From Crocinitomicaceae bacterium (lineage in GTDB: Bacteria > Bacteroidota > Bacteroidia > Flavobacteriales_D > Crocinitomicaceae), in the NCBI GenBank assembly GCA_016708105.1, contig JADJGJ010000001.1:558001-622000 (forward strand): a stretch of 64,000 nt of DNA, in the 5' to 3' direction. Position 1 is the first letter of the stretch, and every line of letters starts with the position of its first letter. The position numbers were made by a program, and so were the translations under genes. Below, piece by piece: positions 1 through 9,096 of the stretch. A model generated the notes under the pieces. It was not told the DNA's origin, ran no database searches, and was given only the letters and a program-made list of their open reading frames with translations.

Positions 1-58
1 TTTTTCCGTTTTTTATTTCTTCAATAGCCTCTTGAATTGTGTTCAGTTGTGAACTCAT
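1..58 (-). CDS. ribB: 3,4-dihydroxy-2-butanone 4-phosphate synthase, N-terminal fragment (cut by window edge)
   Basis: Only the first 19 codons are inside the window. The ATG lies at 56-58 and the frame stays open to base 1. The visible peptide (MSSQLNTIQEAIEEIKNGK) matches the usual N-terminus of RibB or the RibB part of RibBA, which continues into the DDEDRENEGD active-site segment off the edge. The enzyme makes the four-carbon precursor of riboflavin from ribulose 5-phosphate. Two TAnnTTTG-type -7 elements precede the start (TATATTTG at 61-68 and TAACTTTG about 12 bases further upstream), without a clear -33 TTG. The gene sits downstream of two glycosyltransferases and an LptF/LptG-type permease on the same strand; a permease next to ribB is a familiar arrangement in Bacteroidota. 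RibB and RibBA cannot be told apart from this fragment. Confidence 0.72.
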   Translation of the reverse strand, partial: MSSQLNTIQEAIEEIKNGK

Positions 59-92
59 GACAAATATATGAATGTGCAAAGTTACCGGTTTT

Positions 93-1259
93 TCATGAAC
101 GAAAAACGCCTTCTAACTTTTCTACTGCCTTTGCCCAACTGAAAGTGCTTGTGACATACGCTTTTCCGCTTGATGCAACGCACTGTGACAGTGAAGTATC
201 AGACATTAATCGCGCAATACAATCGGCAAATTCACGTGCGTTAGATGCCAGCAAAATAGATTCTCCATCTGTGGCACCTAATGCATTATTCACCAGCGGG
301 GTGGTAACGCAGGGTAGTTGAAGAGCCATGGCTTCAAGTAATTTGTTTTGTAAACCGGTGCCAATGAAAAGCGGCGCAACAAATATCCGCCCGCTGCAAT
401 AATAATCACGCACATCTTCTGTCCAACTTTTGATGGTGACCTGATCTGATTGTAGGCTCAGTACCCGGGCATGTGGTGTGGCACCGGCAATCAGCACAGA
501 CGGTTTGATGTTTTTTTTCAATAATTCAGGAAGTACTTCTTTGACCAAAGTTTCTGACCCTTCAATATTTGGTGCGTAATTTAAATTGCCAACAAAAACT
601 AAATCAAATTCTTTTTTTTGCGTACAGGTATAATTTAAAAACTGTTCTCCAATTCCATTTTCAATCACGTGAATTTTTTCTGAATCAGGATGCTGTATAC
701 ATTTCTTATCTTGTGATGAAATGATGACGTGATGATTGAAATAGTCAAAAATACGATTTTCATAAACGGCTAGTCTTTTGCCTTCACTGAGGTACATTTT
801 TTTTACCAGACCTTTGGCAATTTCTCCGCGTCTGAACATCCCTCTGCCTAAGGCGTCCATGTAATCTATGGTTTTGGGTATGGCATGAAAATTTTTCACA
901 TACTCAGCCGTGCGTATGAGTTGACAAAAAATATGATCCGGTTGTATGCGCTGAATCAGTGCATTGATTTTTTTCTGAATACTGCGCTGATAAAAATATC
1001 CTTTTTGATAGGGTTTATCTGTAAAAAACTGAACTGCAGTATTGAAATATATTAGCGGTTTTGACTGATGAAAAATGTGCAATTCTTTTGTTAATGGTTT
1101 TATTTTTTGAATCTGATTTTCATTCACAGGTTGATCACTCAGGCAGCAGAGATAGATTTCATGACGCTGTGCCAATTCTTGAATGAAATGAAATGCACGC
1201 AACTTATCGCCTTTTTCAAGCGGATACGGAAAACGGGATAAGAGCACAAGTAATTTCAC
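93..1259 (-). CDS. Glycosyltransferase, GT-B fold (group 1 / GT4-like)
   Basis: A 388-residue cytoplasmic glycosyltransferase predicted to move a sugar from a nucleotide-sugar onto an envelope glycan. The N-terminus (LLVLLSRFPYPLEKGDKLRAFHF) is the acceptor-domain opening seen in the sugar-transferase family often annotated TIGR03087. The C-terminal donor domain has FVGNLNYAPN, then APLFIGTGLQNKLLEAMA, where the conserved glutamate binds the nucleotide sugar. Its ATG overlaps the stop of the upstream glycosyltransferase by 4 bases (ATGA), so the two are translationally coupled and probably act on the same glycan. ribB follows 34 bp downstream. Sugar and acceptor cannot be read from sequence. 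Family call is solid; specificity is unknown. Confidence 0.87.
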   Translation of the reverse strand: MKLLVLLSRFPYPLEKGDKLRAFHFIQELAQRHEIYLCCLSDQPVNENQIQKIKPLTKELHIFHQSKPLIYFNTAVQFFTDKPYQKGYFYQRSIQKKINALIQRIQPDHIFCQLIRTAEYVKNFHAIPKTIDYMDALGRGMFRRGEIAKGLVKKMYLSEGKRLAVYENRIFDYFNHHVIISSQDKKCIQHPDSEKIHVIENGIGEQFLNYTCTQKKEFDLVFVGNLNYAPNIEGSETLVKEVLPELLKKNIKPSVLIAGATPHARVLSLQSDQVTIKSWTEDVRDYYCSGRIFVAPLFIGTGLQNKLLEAMALQLPCVTTPLVNNALGATDGESILLASNAREFADCIARLMSDTSLSQCVASSGKAYVTSTFSWAKAVEKLEGVFRS

Positions 1260-2464
1260 AAGGTATTGAGTGAATGATAAAAACTGATGAGTTTGTCTGT
1301 GATGTTTTGATTGTCATATTTTTCCTCAGCCAACTTTCTGGCGTTGCGCGATATGGTTTTGAGCAGAACCGGATTTTCACACAGTGTTCTGATATGGCTG
1401 CGAAATTTTTCAGGCGTGTCAGCAATGAGTAAATGTTTGCCGTCAACATAATCAATCCCTTCAGCACCAACACGTGTAGTAATCACAATTTTGCCCAATG
1501 CCATACCTTCAATTATTTTCACCCGCATACCACTGCCTGACAAAAGAGGCACCAGCATGACATCAAATTGTTGCATAAATTGAATGGCTGAGTCAACTTC
1601 GTCTTGCACAATCAACTTTGATGTGGCTTGTTTTTTAATTGACTCCGGCATTCCTCTACCTGCCAAATGTAATTCAACAGGTAAATCTTCAATCCCCGGC
1701 CAAATGTCATCCAGAAACCAATGGATGGCTTCAAGATTTGGTGACCAGTTCATGGCGCCAAGATGAAATAATTTCAATGGTGACTGATCAGAAGGAGCTT
1801 GATCAGGATATTTTTCAAGATCAACTCCAAACGGAATGGTGATGAGTGGCACACTGCATTTTAAATCCTGAAATCGTTTGGTGTCTTCAAAACTGATTGC
1901 CGCAATTCCATCTACCTCATGAATGGTTCTTTTCTCATATTTTTTGAGTTTTGACGCAAGATGTTTGAGGTATAATTTTTTTGCCTGGTTGCCTGCAGAA
2001 TTTGCCAGCCGTTCCCAAATCAAATGTTCAAGATTATGGCTGCGCAAGACAATGCGCGCATGACTATTTCTGCGAATAGTAGAAATATATGGAGTCATAA
2101 ATAAACTTTCAAGCTGAATCACATCGTATGGATATTGTTTCAGTCGTTGTTCAAGCATCCTGTCAAAATCCGGTGAAAAAAAACGACTCACGTTGTAAGA
2201 ATCAGCTGTCACCAAAGCAGAAAATGCATCAATGATATTCACCCGTGTATCAACAAAAACTGCATCAAGATGCGTGCTGTTGAGAAAATCATCAGAATAA
2301 GCAGAACGGATGAATGGATGTTTCTCCGTTGAAAGTGTGAGCATGTGAAATACATCGCACTTTTGATTAAGTCCTTCTGATAAATTATTGATAGCAATGC
2401 ATCCGCCGTCAATTTTAGGTAATGGGGGTTTATGACACAACTGAAGTACGCGCATATTATTCAA
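1256..2464 (-). CDS. Glycosyltransferase, GT-B fold (GT4-like)
   Basis: A 402-residue glycosyltransferase related in architecture to its downstream neighbour. It opens with MRVLQLCHKPPLPKIDGG about three residues in, an alternative start being the third-codon Met. The C-terminal half shows LFHLGAMNWSPN, LHLAGRGMPE and the donor-site segment VPLLSGSGMRVKIIEGMALGK followed by ITTRVGAEGI, all typical of group 1 enzymes. It is the first gene of a coupled pair (4-bp overlap) and begins about 50 bp downstream of the permease stop. The pair resembles parts of a polysaccharide or lipopolysaccharide assembly set, but no flippase, polymerase or sugar-nucleotide gene lies beside it in the window. Confidence 0.87.
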   Translation of the reverse strand: MNNMRVLQLCHKPPLPKIDGGCIAINNLSEGLNQKCDVFHMLTLSTEKHPFIRSAYSDDFLNSTHLDAVFVDTRVNIIDAFSALVTADSYNVSRFFSPDFDRMLEQRLKQYPYDVIQLESLFMTPYISTIRRNSHARIVLRSHNLEHLIWERLANSAGNQAKKLYLKHLASKLKKYEKRTIHEVDGIAAISFEDTKRFQDLKCSVPLITIPFGVDLEKYPDQAPSDQSPLKLFHLGAMNWSPNLEAIHWFLDDIWPGIEDLPVELHLAGRGMPESIKKQATSKLIVQDEVDSAIQFMQQFDVMLVPLLSGSGMRVKIIEGMALGKIVITTRVGAEGIDYVDGKHLLIADTPEKFRSHIRTLCENPVLLKTISRNARKLAEEKYDNQNITDKLISFYHSLNTL

Positions 2465-2515
2465 AGATACGGATAGCCGCCATACTTGCGTGCGGTTTAA
2501 TCAAAAACCCGGAAA

Positions 2516-3967
2516 TTATTTTTGTTTCCGTCTGAATAATCTTGCAAACCATTTTTTATAAACTTCTTTATCAAATAATGGTGAATCATTAGCGGCCTTA
2601 TACGTGAGAAAGGCTCCGATAGGTGCAAGTAAAAGCGTACTCATCCAAATTCCTTTCCATGGTTCAATCACTCCGGACTCAACCATGTTTTCACCTGCTA
2701 CGGTGAGCATGTAGTAGAAAATAAAAAAGAGGGTAGCAAAAACTAATGGAGCCCCTAATCCACCTTTGCGAATAATAGCACCTAATGGCGCACCAATAAA
2801 AAACAAAACCAATACAGCAAATGACAAAGTAAATTTTCCATGCCATGCCGTGCGATACTCATTCATGTTGGTATCACGATGTTCTTTCAACAAATTCTGA
2901 TGATATAATTGGTCTTTCACTGTACGCAATTCTGATTGGGCATCTGCTAATGCGCTTTTGAGCGATGAGCCTCTGATTGAATCCAAATGAACCAGTGTAT
3001 CAATTTGTTTCAATGGTGTTAGTTGCATCTCATGCAGACTTGAATCTGCAGGTACAGCCGGGTTGTTTAGTTGATCATTCAGCACAACAAAATTTGTTTT
3101 CATATTTTGAGCAAATTTATTGTCAAGTGAATCATTCAGAATAAGAAGAGAATCAAGTGCATCATCCAACTGAACAAAATTCATCATTTCAAAATCTTGT
3201 TTGAATAATTCTTCGTCAGATCGCTTAAGATCAAAATCTATCAGGTCAAATTTAATGACCGCGTCAGTGAAAAATGATTTTTGAAAATCAATGGTCACTT
3301 TTTCAAGCCGACTTGCTGTCACTTTTTCATAAATAACACCTTGGTTGAGTTGCAGAAACAAGTAATCATCATTGTCAGATTTCAGCATCATGCCATTGCG
3401 CGCTTTGATTACACGACGGTTAAACGTTGAGGTAAAATCGTAAATAAGAACACCGGTGAGTGATCCGTCATTATTCTTTTTGTCTACTTTGATATGATAA
3501 TTTTCAATGTCTTTATAAAAAACACCTTCTTTGAGCTGAAATGCAGGTTTCTTTTCAAGGATATCGTAATAAATGGTTCTCCATTTTAGATTTGAGATAG
3601 GCAAAATATAATTGGAGAAATAGAATCCGGCAAAGCTCAAAAAGATTACAAAAATCAACATAGGTCGCATGACTTTGAGCAAAGAAATGCCGGCAGATTT
3701 TAATGCGGTTAATTCATTTTTTTCTGAAAGATTTCCAAAAGTCATGATAGACGAAAACAGCACCGCAAGTGGCAAAGCCATAGGAATCAAACTGGCTGAA
3801 ACATAAAAGAGCATTTCCAGAATGATTGATATTTCAAGACCCTTACCCATTAAATCATCAATGTATTTCCACAGAAATTGCATGATGAGAAAGAACATAG
3901 CAATGGTAAAGGTTACCAAAAATGGACCAATAAAAGATTTTACAACAAACCAATGCAGGCGTTTCAT
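2516..3967 (-). CDS. LptF/LptG-family permease (YjgP/YjgQ)
   Basis: An inner-membrane permease of the LPS export ABC machine, which lifts LPS out of the inner membrane toward LptC/LptA. The protein starts MKRLHWFVVKSFIGPFLVTF; I chose the ATG at 3965-3967 over an in-frame start 69 bases earlier because family members begin just before the first membrane helix. Three helices fill about the first 120 residues, with the segment SEKNELTALKSAGISLLK that couples to the ATPase. A long periplasmic part follows, then three C-terminal helices with GAPLGAIIRKGGLG, a hallmark of the family. At about 484 residues it is longer than the enterobacterial proteins (about 360), as is common in Bacteroidota. LptF and LptG cannot be separated here. 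Confidence 0.9.
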   Translation of the reverse strand: MKRLHWFVVKSFIGPFLVTFTIAMFFLIMQFLWKYIDDLMGKGLEISIILEMLFYVSASLIPMALPLAVLFSSIMTFGNLSEKNELTALKSAGISLLKVMRPMLIFVIFLSFAGFYFSNYILPISNLKWRTIYYDILEKKPAFQLKEGVFYKDIENYHIKVDKKNNDGSLTGVLIYDFTSTFNRRVIKARNGMMLKSDNDDYLFLQLNQGVIYEKVTASRLEKVTIDFQKSFFTDAVIKFDLIDFDLKRSDEELFKQDFEMMNFVQLDDALDSLLILNDSLDNKFAQNMKTNFVVLNDQLNNPAVPADSSLHEMQLTPLKQIDTLVHLDSIRGSSLKSALADAQSELRTVKDQLYHQNLLKEHRDTNMNEYRTAWHGKFTLSFAVLVLFFIGAPLGAIIRKGGLGAPLVFATLFFIFYYMLTVAGENMVESGVIEPWKGIWMSTLLLAPIGAFLTYKAANDSPLFDKEVYKKWFARLFRRKQK

Positions 3968-4093
3968 TCTATGCGGCTTAATTTTCAGCGTTTTTTGGTT
4001 GTCACTTTTTAAAATGGGACAAGACCAAATCAGCACTGATATTTTTCAGTGAACGCAAAATTAGTCAAATTGGTATAGCTTAAGGTTGAAAGC

Positions 4094-4486
4094 TTAGAAA
4101 GAACCGATGGTAGTTTTCAAATCCTGAATTTGATTTTCCCAAAGGCGTTTAGCTTCATCCACTTCATCAGCGTCTGCAAAGTCAGTAACCAGCAAGGCTA
4201 CATCATTGGTAAGCTCATCAACTTTGATGGTGAATTCGAAATAATTTTTATTTCCCTCTTCTATATCATCCAGCCACTGAAATTTCACAGATTCGCCTTT
4301 CTTTTTACCAATGATTCGGGCTTGTTGTACGCTGCCGTCCCAAATAAAAGTAAAAAGATCATCTTTAATATTTACGTCATCGGCAAACCACTCACTCAGT
4401 CCACTGGGAGTACTGATCATGTTAAACAATACTGATGTCGAGGAGTTCACCTCAAATTCCATCTCAAATTTTACTTTCTCTGACAT
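4094..4486 (-). CDS. START-like / SRPBCC domain protein, Bacteroidota type
   Basis: A 130-residue soluble protein, complete from ATG to stop. The N-terminal strand is followed by STPSGLSEWFADDVNIKDD, the opening of the SRPBCC (START/AHSA1-like) helix-grip fold. The small acidic stand-alone form is widespread in Bacteroidota and is annotated as a START-like domain. Its ligand and function are unknown. It is encoded about 125 bp upstream of the LptF/LptG-type permease on the same strand, so the two may be co-transcribed. Two copies of an 11-bp sequence lie 35-66 bp upstream of its start (see the repeat entry), making it a candidate for its own control. Confidence 0.8.
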   Translation of the reverse strand: MSEKVKFEMEFEVNSSTSVLFNMISTPSGLSEWFADDVNIKDDLFTFIWDGSVQQARIIGKKKGESVKFQWLDDIEEGNKNYFEFTIKVDELTNDVALLVTDFADADEVDEAKRLWENQIQDLKTTIGSF

Positions 4487-4981
4487 GTTCTGATTTTTTA
4501 GATGCGAGAAATATACTAAAATTTTGTCGATGAATAAAAGTATTTTGTCGATAAAATTTCAATTATTGTGATTTTCACGGCTCAGCACACCTTGATTCAA
4601 CTGATTAATGAGCTTTGCGTTGAAATTTTTATATTTTTTATTAGAATTAAACGTCAGAGGGGGATTGGGTTTTTGAAGGTGTTCAAATTATACTTGAATG
4701 AAGTAAACTGCTTGTAATTTTAAACTGATTTTTATTGCAGAGTTTTTTAACGCTCATTTTTTTGTGGAACTTTTGGAACTCAAGTGACATTTCTGTTAAA
4801 GTCCCTCAAGTCACTTATGTCCAACAAATGAAAATACATTGCCTTTAAGGTAAATTATGCCTCGATATTAGATTTACCTTACATGCCTAGTAAACCTGCT
4901 ACGAATAGAAATAATTTTATACCTTAGACCAGTGATTGCTTCTACCAATCATTAAACCCAAATCTTGTTATACTGAATTCT
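4487..4981. other. 495-bp intergenic region between divergent genes
   Basis: AT-rich spacer between the START-like gene (leftward) and the TPR/phosphatase gene (rightward). I found no RNA gene or coding frame with signs of selection. It contains the 11-bp direct repeat at 4521-4552 and a weak inverted repeat, AAGTGAC at 4782-4788 with GTCACTT at 4810-4816. No clear TTG-N19-22-TAnnTTTG promoter was found for either flanking gene. Confidence 0.5.
4521..4552. repeat. 11-bp direct repeat, two copies 21 bp apart, upstream of the START-like gene
   Basis: The sequence ATTTTGTCGAT occurs at 4521-4531 and again at 4542-4552. The 21-bp spacing places both copies on the same face of the helix, as expected of an activator or repressor site for the leftward START-like gene. 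A regulatory role is inference from position alone, and AT-rich sequence makes chance repeats more likely. Confidence 0.3.
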
Positions 4982-7357
4982 TTGATTGTAAAAACAAATA
5001 GCAAACTGCTTAATATCTGCACGTCTCTGTTGGCGTTTAACCGGTATTGCCTTAAAAAAATACTTGGGCAACCGTTGATTAATTTATTGGTGGTGATACT
5101 TCTCTTGCCTTTTGGCGTTCATGCACAGCTCACAGCAGAACAAGAGAAAAAGGTAGATTCATTAAAACAGGTTGTTCAATACGCACCGCATGATACATTG
5201 AAAGTGAATGCCATTCTGGCCTGGGGAAAAACTATTCGTCGGGCAGACGGAGAGACATATCAAAAATTATTGGATAAGGCAGATAGTATATGTGACCTTA
5301 ATTTGACAGTAAATCAATCCAGCTCTCTTCAAACATTTTTTATTAAGAAGAAAAGTAAAATCATCAATTTGCGTGGTGACTTTCATCGTGATCACGGGGA
5401 TTATGATACGGCACTTGGTTTTTATACCCAGGCGCTTAATCTAATAAAACAAACCAATGATCAAATTGAACTGGCTGCAACTTACAACAGCATTGGAATT
5501 GTTTATGGCATGCAGGCAGATTACAAAACCTGTGAAGAATGGATGATGAAAAGTCTTGCCATTTATGAGCAACTTGATGATAAAGATGGGATGGCCAGTA
5601 CATATAATAATTTAGGGAACATACATTATTACCAAGGTGATTATAAACCAGCCATAGACTTTTGGTCACAAAGCCTTAAAATGAAAGAAGAGACAGGGGA
5701 TAAAAGAGGTATGGCAAATACACTCAATAACATTGGAAATATTCACAAAGCTCAAAATGATAATGAAAAGGCAATTGACTATTACAATCAAAGTTTGGCT
5801 CTTTATGAAGAGTTGGATGCGCCTGACGGAATGATTACTACTTCATCCAATCTTGCCGGCATATATTTGGATTTGGGGCAAATTGAAAAAGCGCAAAGTC
5901 TCTACTGGATGTGCTATGAAACAAGCCTGTCTCTTGATGATAAAAAAGGAATTTCAGATGCATACAATGGATTAGGAATGGTGTACAAAACCCGCGGGAA
6001 TTTAGATAGCGCTGAAATTTATTTTAACCATAGCTTGTCTTTGCGCGAAGGCATGGGTGATGCAAAAGGAATCGCAGAAACATTGAATCATTTGGCCGGT
6101 ATTTATTTTGAAAAAGGTAGAATCAAAGATGCTATACAACTCTCTGAACGATCAATGAATTTAGGCAGAGAAATGAATTCACTCACACATATAAAAACCG
6201 CCGCAGAATTATTGTGGAAAATCAATAAAAAAATAAATAATCCGGCAAGGGCACTAGAGATGCACGAACTATATATTCAGATACGTGATAGTTTACAAAG
6301 TGAAGAAAATAAAATGGAAATTATTCGTCATGAATTTGAATATCAATATGAGAAACAAGCTGCCGCAGATAGCATACTGGCTTCAGAATCTAATAAAATA
6401 AAAGATGCTCAGATACATGCTAAAAATTTGGAAAGTAAACAGCGCAAATTAGAAAACTACGTGCTATTGGGCATTTTGGCGATCACATTGGTTTTAGGTG
6501 GAATTATTTTTCATCGTTTCAGAGTCACCAAAGTTCAAAAAGGTATAATTGAAACTCAAAAATTACAAGTTGATCAGGCTTACGGAATTCTTGAAGTAAA
6601 AAACAGAGAGATTACTGATTCTATCAAATATGCGCAACGCATTCAAAAAGCGATATTACCCACAAACAAACGAGTGAATGAATGTTTGAAAGATTCATTC
6701 ATTTTGTATCAACCCAAAGATATTGTTGCCGGAGATTTTTATTGGTTAGAAGAGCGAGACGGAAAAATACTTTTTGCTGCAAGTGATTGCACCGGACACG
6801 GTGTTCCTGGTGCAATGGTTTCAGTTATTTGTGTGAATGGTTTAAACCGCGCTGTGCGTGAAAACGGGTTGACAGAACCCGGAAAAATTTTAGATAAAAC
6901 ACGTGAATTAGTCATTGCCGAGTTTGAAAAATCTGACGACGAAGTAAAAGACGGAATGGATATTTCACTTTGCTCACTTTCATGGCAAGATATGCAGATG
7001 CAATGGGCAGGTGCCAATAATCCGCTGTGGATTTTCAGAAAGGACAAACAAGAAATTCAGGAAATAAAGGCCGATAAACAACCTATTGGAAAAGTTGAAA
7101 ATCCGGCTTCCTTTAAAACTCATCAAGTTGCAGTAAATAAAGGAGACATTATCTATTTAATCACGGATGGATTTAAAGATCAATTTGGCGGTAAAAAAGG
7201 TAAAAAGTTCAAAGCTTCTCATCTGAAAAACTTGTTGTTGTCCGTTTGTGATGAATCTATGGAAACGCAGCGTAAAATTATTTCTGAAGCATTTGAAAAC
7301 TGGAAAGGAAACCTTGAACAAATTGATGATGTGTGTATTTTAGGTGTGAGAATTTGA
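4982..7357 (+). CDS. TPR-containing membrane protein with C-terminal SpoIIE/PP2C phosphatase domain
   Basis: A 791-residue signalling protein. The only usable start in frame is a TTG at 4982. The N-terminus holds a signal-like segment ending FGVHAQ near residue 50. About residues 115-430 are tandem tetratricopeptide repeats (recurring YNNLGNIHYYQGDY-type units), which in this architecture form a periplasmic sensor. A coiled-coil stretch and one membrane helix (VLLGILAITLVLGGIIF, about 490-510) lead to a cytoplasmic SpoIIE/PP2C-type phosphatase with GDFYW, SDCTGHGVPGAMVS and LITDGFKDQ, which carry the metal-binding aspartates. The architecture is common in Bacteroidota and resembles partner-switching regulators that dephosphorylate an anti-sigma antagonist. 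No STAS or RsbW partner is adjacent. Confidence 0.87.
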   Translation: MIVKTNSKLLNICTSLLAFNRYCLKKILGQPLINLLVVILLLPFGVHAQLTAEQEKKVDSLKQVVQYAPHDTLKVNAILAWGKTIRRADGETYQKLLDKADSICDLNLTVNQSSSLQTFFIKKKSKIINLRGDFHRDHGDYDTALGFYTQALNLIKQTNDQIELAATYNSIGIVYGMQADYKTCEEWMMKSLAIYEQLDDKDGMASTYNNLGNIHYYQGDYKPAIDFWSQSLKMKEETGDKRGMANTLNNIGNIHKAQNDNEKAIDYYNQSLALYEELDAPDGMITTSSNLAGIYLDLGQIEKAQSLYWMCYETSLSLDDKKGISDAYNGLGMVYKTRGNLDSAEIYFNHSLSLREGMGDAKGIAETLNHLAGIYFEKGRIKDAIQLSERSMNLGREMNSLTHIKTAAELLWKINKKINNPARALEMHELYIQIRDSLQSEENKMEIIRHEFEYQYEKQAAADSILASESNKIKDAQIHAKNLESKQRKLENYVLLGILAITLVLGGIIFHRFRVTKVQKGIIETQKLQVDQAYGILEVKNREITDSIKYAQRIQKAILPTNKRVNECLKDSFILYQPKDIVAGDFYWLEERDGKILFAASDCTGHGVPGAMVSVICVNGLNRAVRENGLTEPGKILDKTRELVIAEFEKSDDEVKDGMDISLCSLSWQDMQMQWAGANNPLWIFRKDKQEIQEIKADKQPIGKVENPASFKTHQVAVNKGDIIYLITDGFKDQFGGKKGKKFKASHLKNLLLSVCDESMETQRKIISEAFENWKGNLEQIDDVCILGVRI

Positions 7358-7581
7358 CGAGCAGATTTATTTTTTAGCCACACTTTATTGTAAATCAAAT
7401 TTAAAAATTCAGGGAAAGACAGCGTGGTGCCAGCTCATTGGTTTGTCTATCTACATCGGATATAATTTCAATGGCGCATAATGAGCGGTGCCTACAATTG
7501 ATTATCATAGAATTTTTTCAGTTTTCTATTGATTCATGAATTGAGTATATTTAGAAATTATATTTTTCAAAATCAATTTTT

Positions 7582-8970
7582 ATGTTGGGTAGATTATTTT
7601 TAATTCTGATGAGTTTAATGGTTGTTTGTAATGCGGCTACTGCGCAAACAGATAAGTATACTGATAAAATCATGGATTTATACAACGAAAGGGAATATTT
7701 AGAAGTTGTGAACTATAAATCCAAAAAGGAATCTGAAATGGGATCAGCAAGTCTCTTCATGAAAGGACTTTCTTGTTTCAATTTGAAAAATGAAAATAAA
7801 GCCATTTCATATTTTGATAAAGCAATTGAAAAGGGCCCTGTTGATGCAGATATGTATTACTATAAAGGGGTGTGTCATTTGATACGTGAAGAATACGATG
7901 AGGCAATTCAGGCACTCACACATGCTGTAAATATCGAGGCTTATGATGATATGTATTTTAGAATGTTTGGGCACGCATATTATTTTCAGGAAAAATTTGA
8001 CTCAGCATTGGTTTGGTATGAAAAATCTGTTGAGATAAACAAGAAAGAAGGTATTGTGTATTACTACATGGGTGAGTGTCACAAAGGTCTTGACCAATTT
8101 GATGAAGCGGTTGCAGATTTTTCTGTGTATCTAGAATTATCTGAAAAAAAGAGTGAGAAAAAGGAAGCTGGTTATTTAATCGCATCGTGCCAATATCTTG
8201 GAAAAAAATATACCGATGCCAAATCAACTTCACGCAATCTAATCGCTAATTACGCTAAAGATTACCGCTTATATTCTCTGCTGATTCAATCACACATTTC
8301 ACTGAATGAAATGGATAGTATAAGTCAGTATATAACTGCTTTGAATGATGGTAAAAAGAACGATATTTTATTCCCTTCAGGCATGCGGGGTAAATTTCAG
8401 ATTGATCAGTTCGAAACAGAATTGTACACGGTATGTGTGTTCCAAAGTTATGATGATAAATCAGATCAATATTATAGTTGGAATCATTATTTTGAAGTGC
8501 AAGATAAAGAAGGAACAACCTTATTCATCATGGAAACACAACTTGATTCAACGGCATCTAGCGAAAACACCTATGTGTTGTATAAAATTCAGGGTGATTC
8601 ACTTTTTAAATATAATCAGGTTGTGTATGACGAACAATTTTCCTATCTGGCATTCAGAGAATATGTAAAAACGGTTATCAATGGAGATATACCTCATGAG
8701 ATGATGACAGTGGGATACAAGACTTGGCTTCAAAATCTTAAAAAGCAAAAGCACGGAGGCAATGGAATGTCATTTGAAACCGCCATTATGGTCAACAGTA
8801 TTCCTGAAGAGTATGAATACGTGCGTGAAACTTATCCCGGCTCAACATTTATGATGCAATCACTGGTATTTCATGAAAATACACCGTATGATATTTTACA
8901 TATAAAAACAGAAGATGGCGTAGAGTTAGATATCTATTTTAACATTGAAAGTTTTTTTGGAAAGTACTAA
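7582..8970 (+). CDS. Exported TPR-repeat protein
   Basis: A 462-residue protein with a signal peptide (MLGRLFLILMSLMVVCNAATAQ). About residues 30-250 are TPR units such as ADMYYYKGVCHLIREEYDEAIQ and IVYYYMGECHKGLDQFDEAV. The C-terminal 200 residues lack repeats and match no family I recognise. TPR arrays usually act as protein-protein scaffolds; the partner is unknown. It lies 225 bp downstream of the TPR/SpoIIE phosphatase on the same strand, with no terminator evident, so a shared signalling role is possible but not shown. Confidence 0.8.
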   Translation: MLGRLFLILMSLMVVCNAATAQTDKYTDKIMDLYNEREYLEVVNYKSKKESEMGSASLFMKGLSCFNLKNENKAISYFDKAIEKGPVDADMYYYKGVCHLIREEYDEAIQALTHAVNIEAYDDMYFRMFGHAYYFQEKFDSALVWYEKSVEINKKEGIVYYYMGECHKGLDQFDEAVADFSVYLELSEKKSEKKEAGYLIASCQYLGKKYTDAKSTSRNLIANYAKDYRLYSLLIQSHISLNEMDSISQYITALNDGKKNDILFPSGMRGKFQIDQFETELYTVCVFQSYDDKSDQYYSWNHYFEVQDKEGTTLFIMETQLDSTASSENTYVLYKIQGDSLFKYNQVVYDEQFSYLAFREYVKTVINGDIPHEMMTVGYKTWLQNLKKQKHGGNGMSFETAIMVNSIPEEYEYVRETYPGSTFMMQSLVFHENTPYDILHIKTEDGVELDIYFNIESFFGKY

Positions 8971-9074
8971 TGAGAGCACCGCTAGGATATAAAATATTAT
9001 ATGGCCTGTTCTTTTTTTATATAAGTTGCTTTCCTTCTTTTGCACCTAAGAAGAAATTGTTGAAAAATATTTAA
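8970..9074 (+). CDS. Possible 34-residue exported or membrane peptide
   Basis: A short frame whose ATG overlaps the stop of the TPR gene (TAATG), as in translational coupling. The peptide is MRAPLGYKILYGLFFFYISC followed by FPSFAPKKKLLKNI: a hydrophobic core with a basic tail, and a possible lipobox cysteine. The overlap and hydrophobic composition make it worth listing, but AT-rich sequence readily yields such frames. Confidence 0.22.
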   Translation: MRAPLGYKILYGLFFFYISCFPSFAPKKKLLKNI

Positions 9075-9096
9075 GAAAAAACAAAACCCGCAATCG

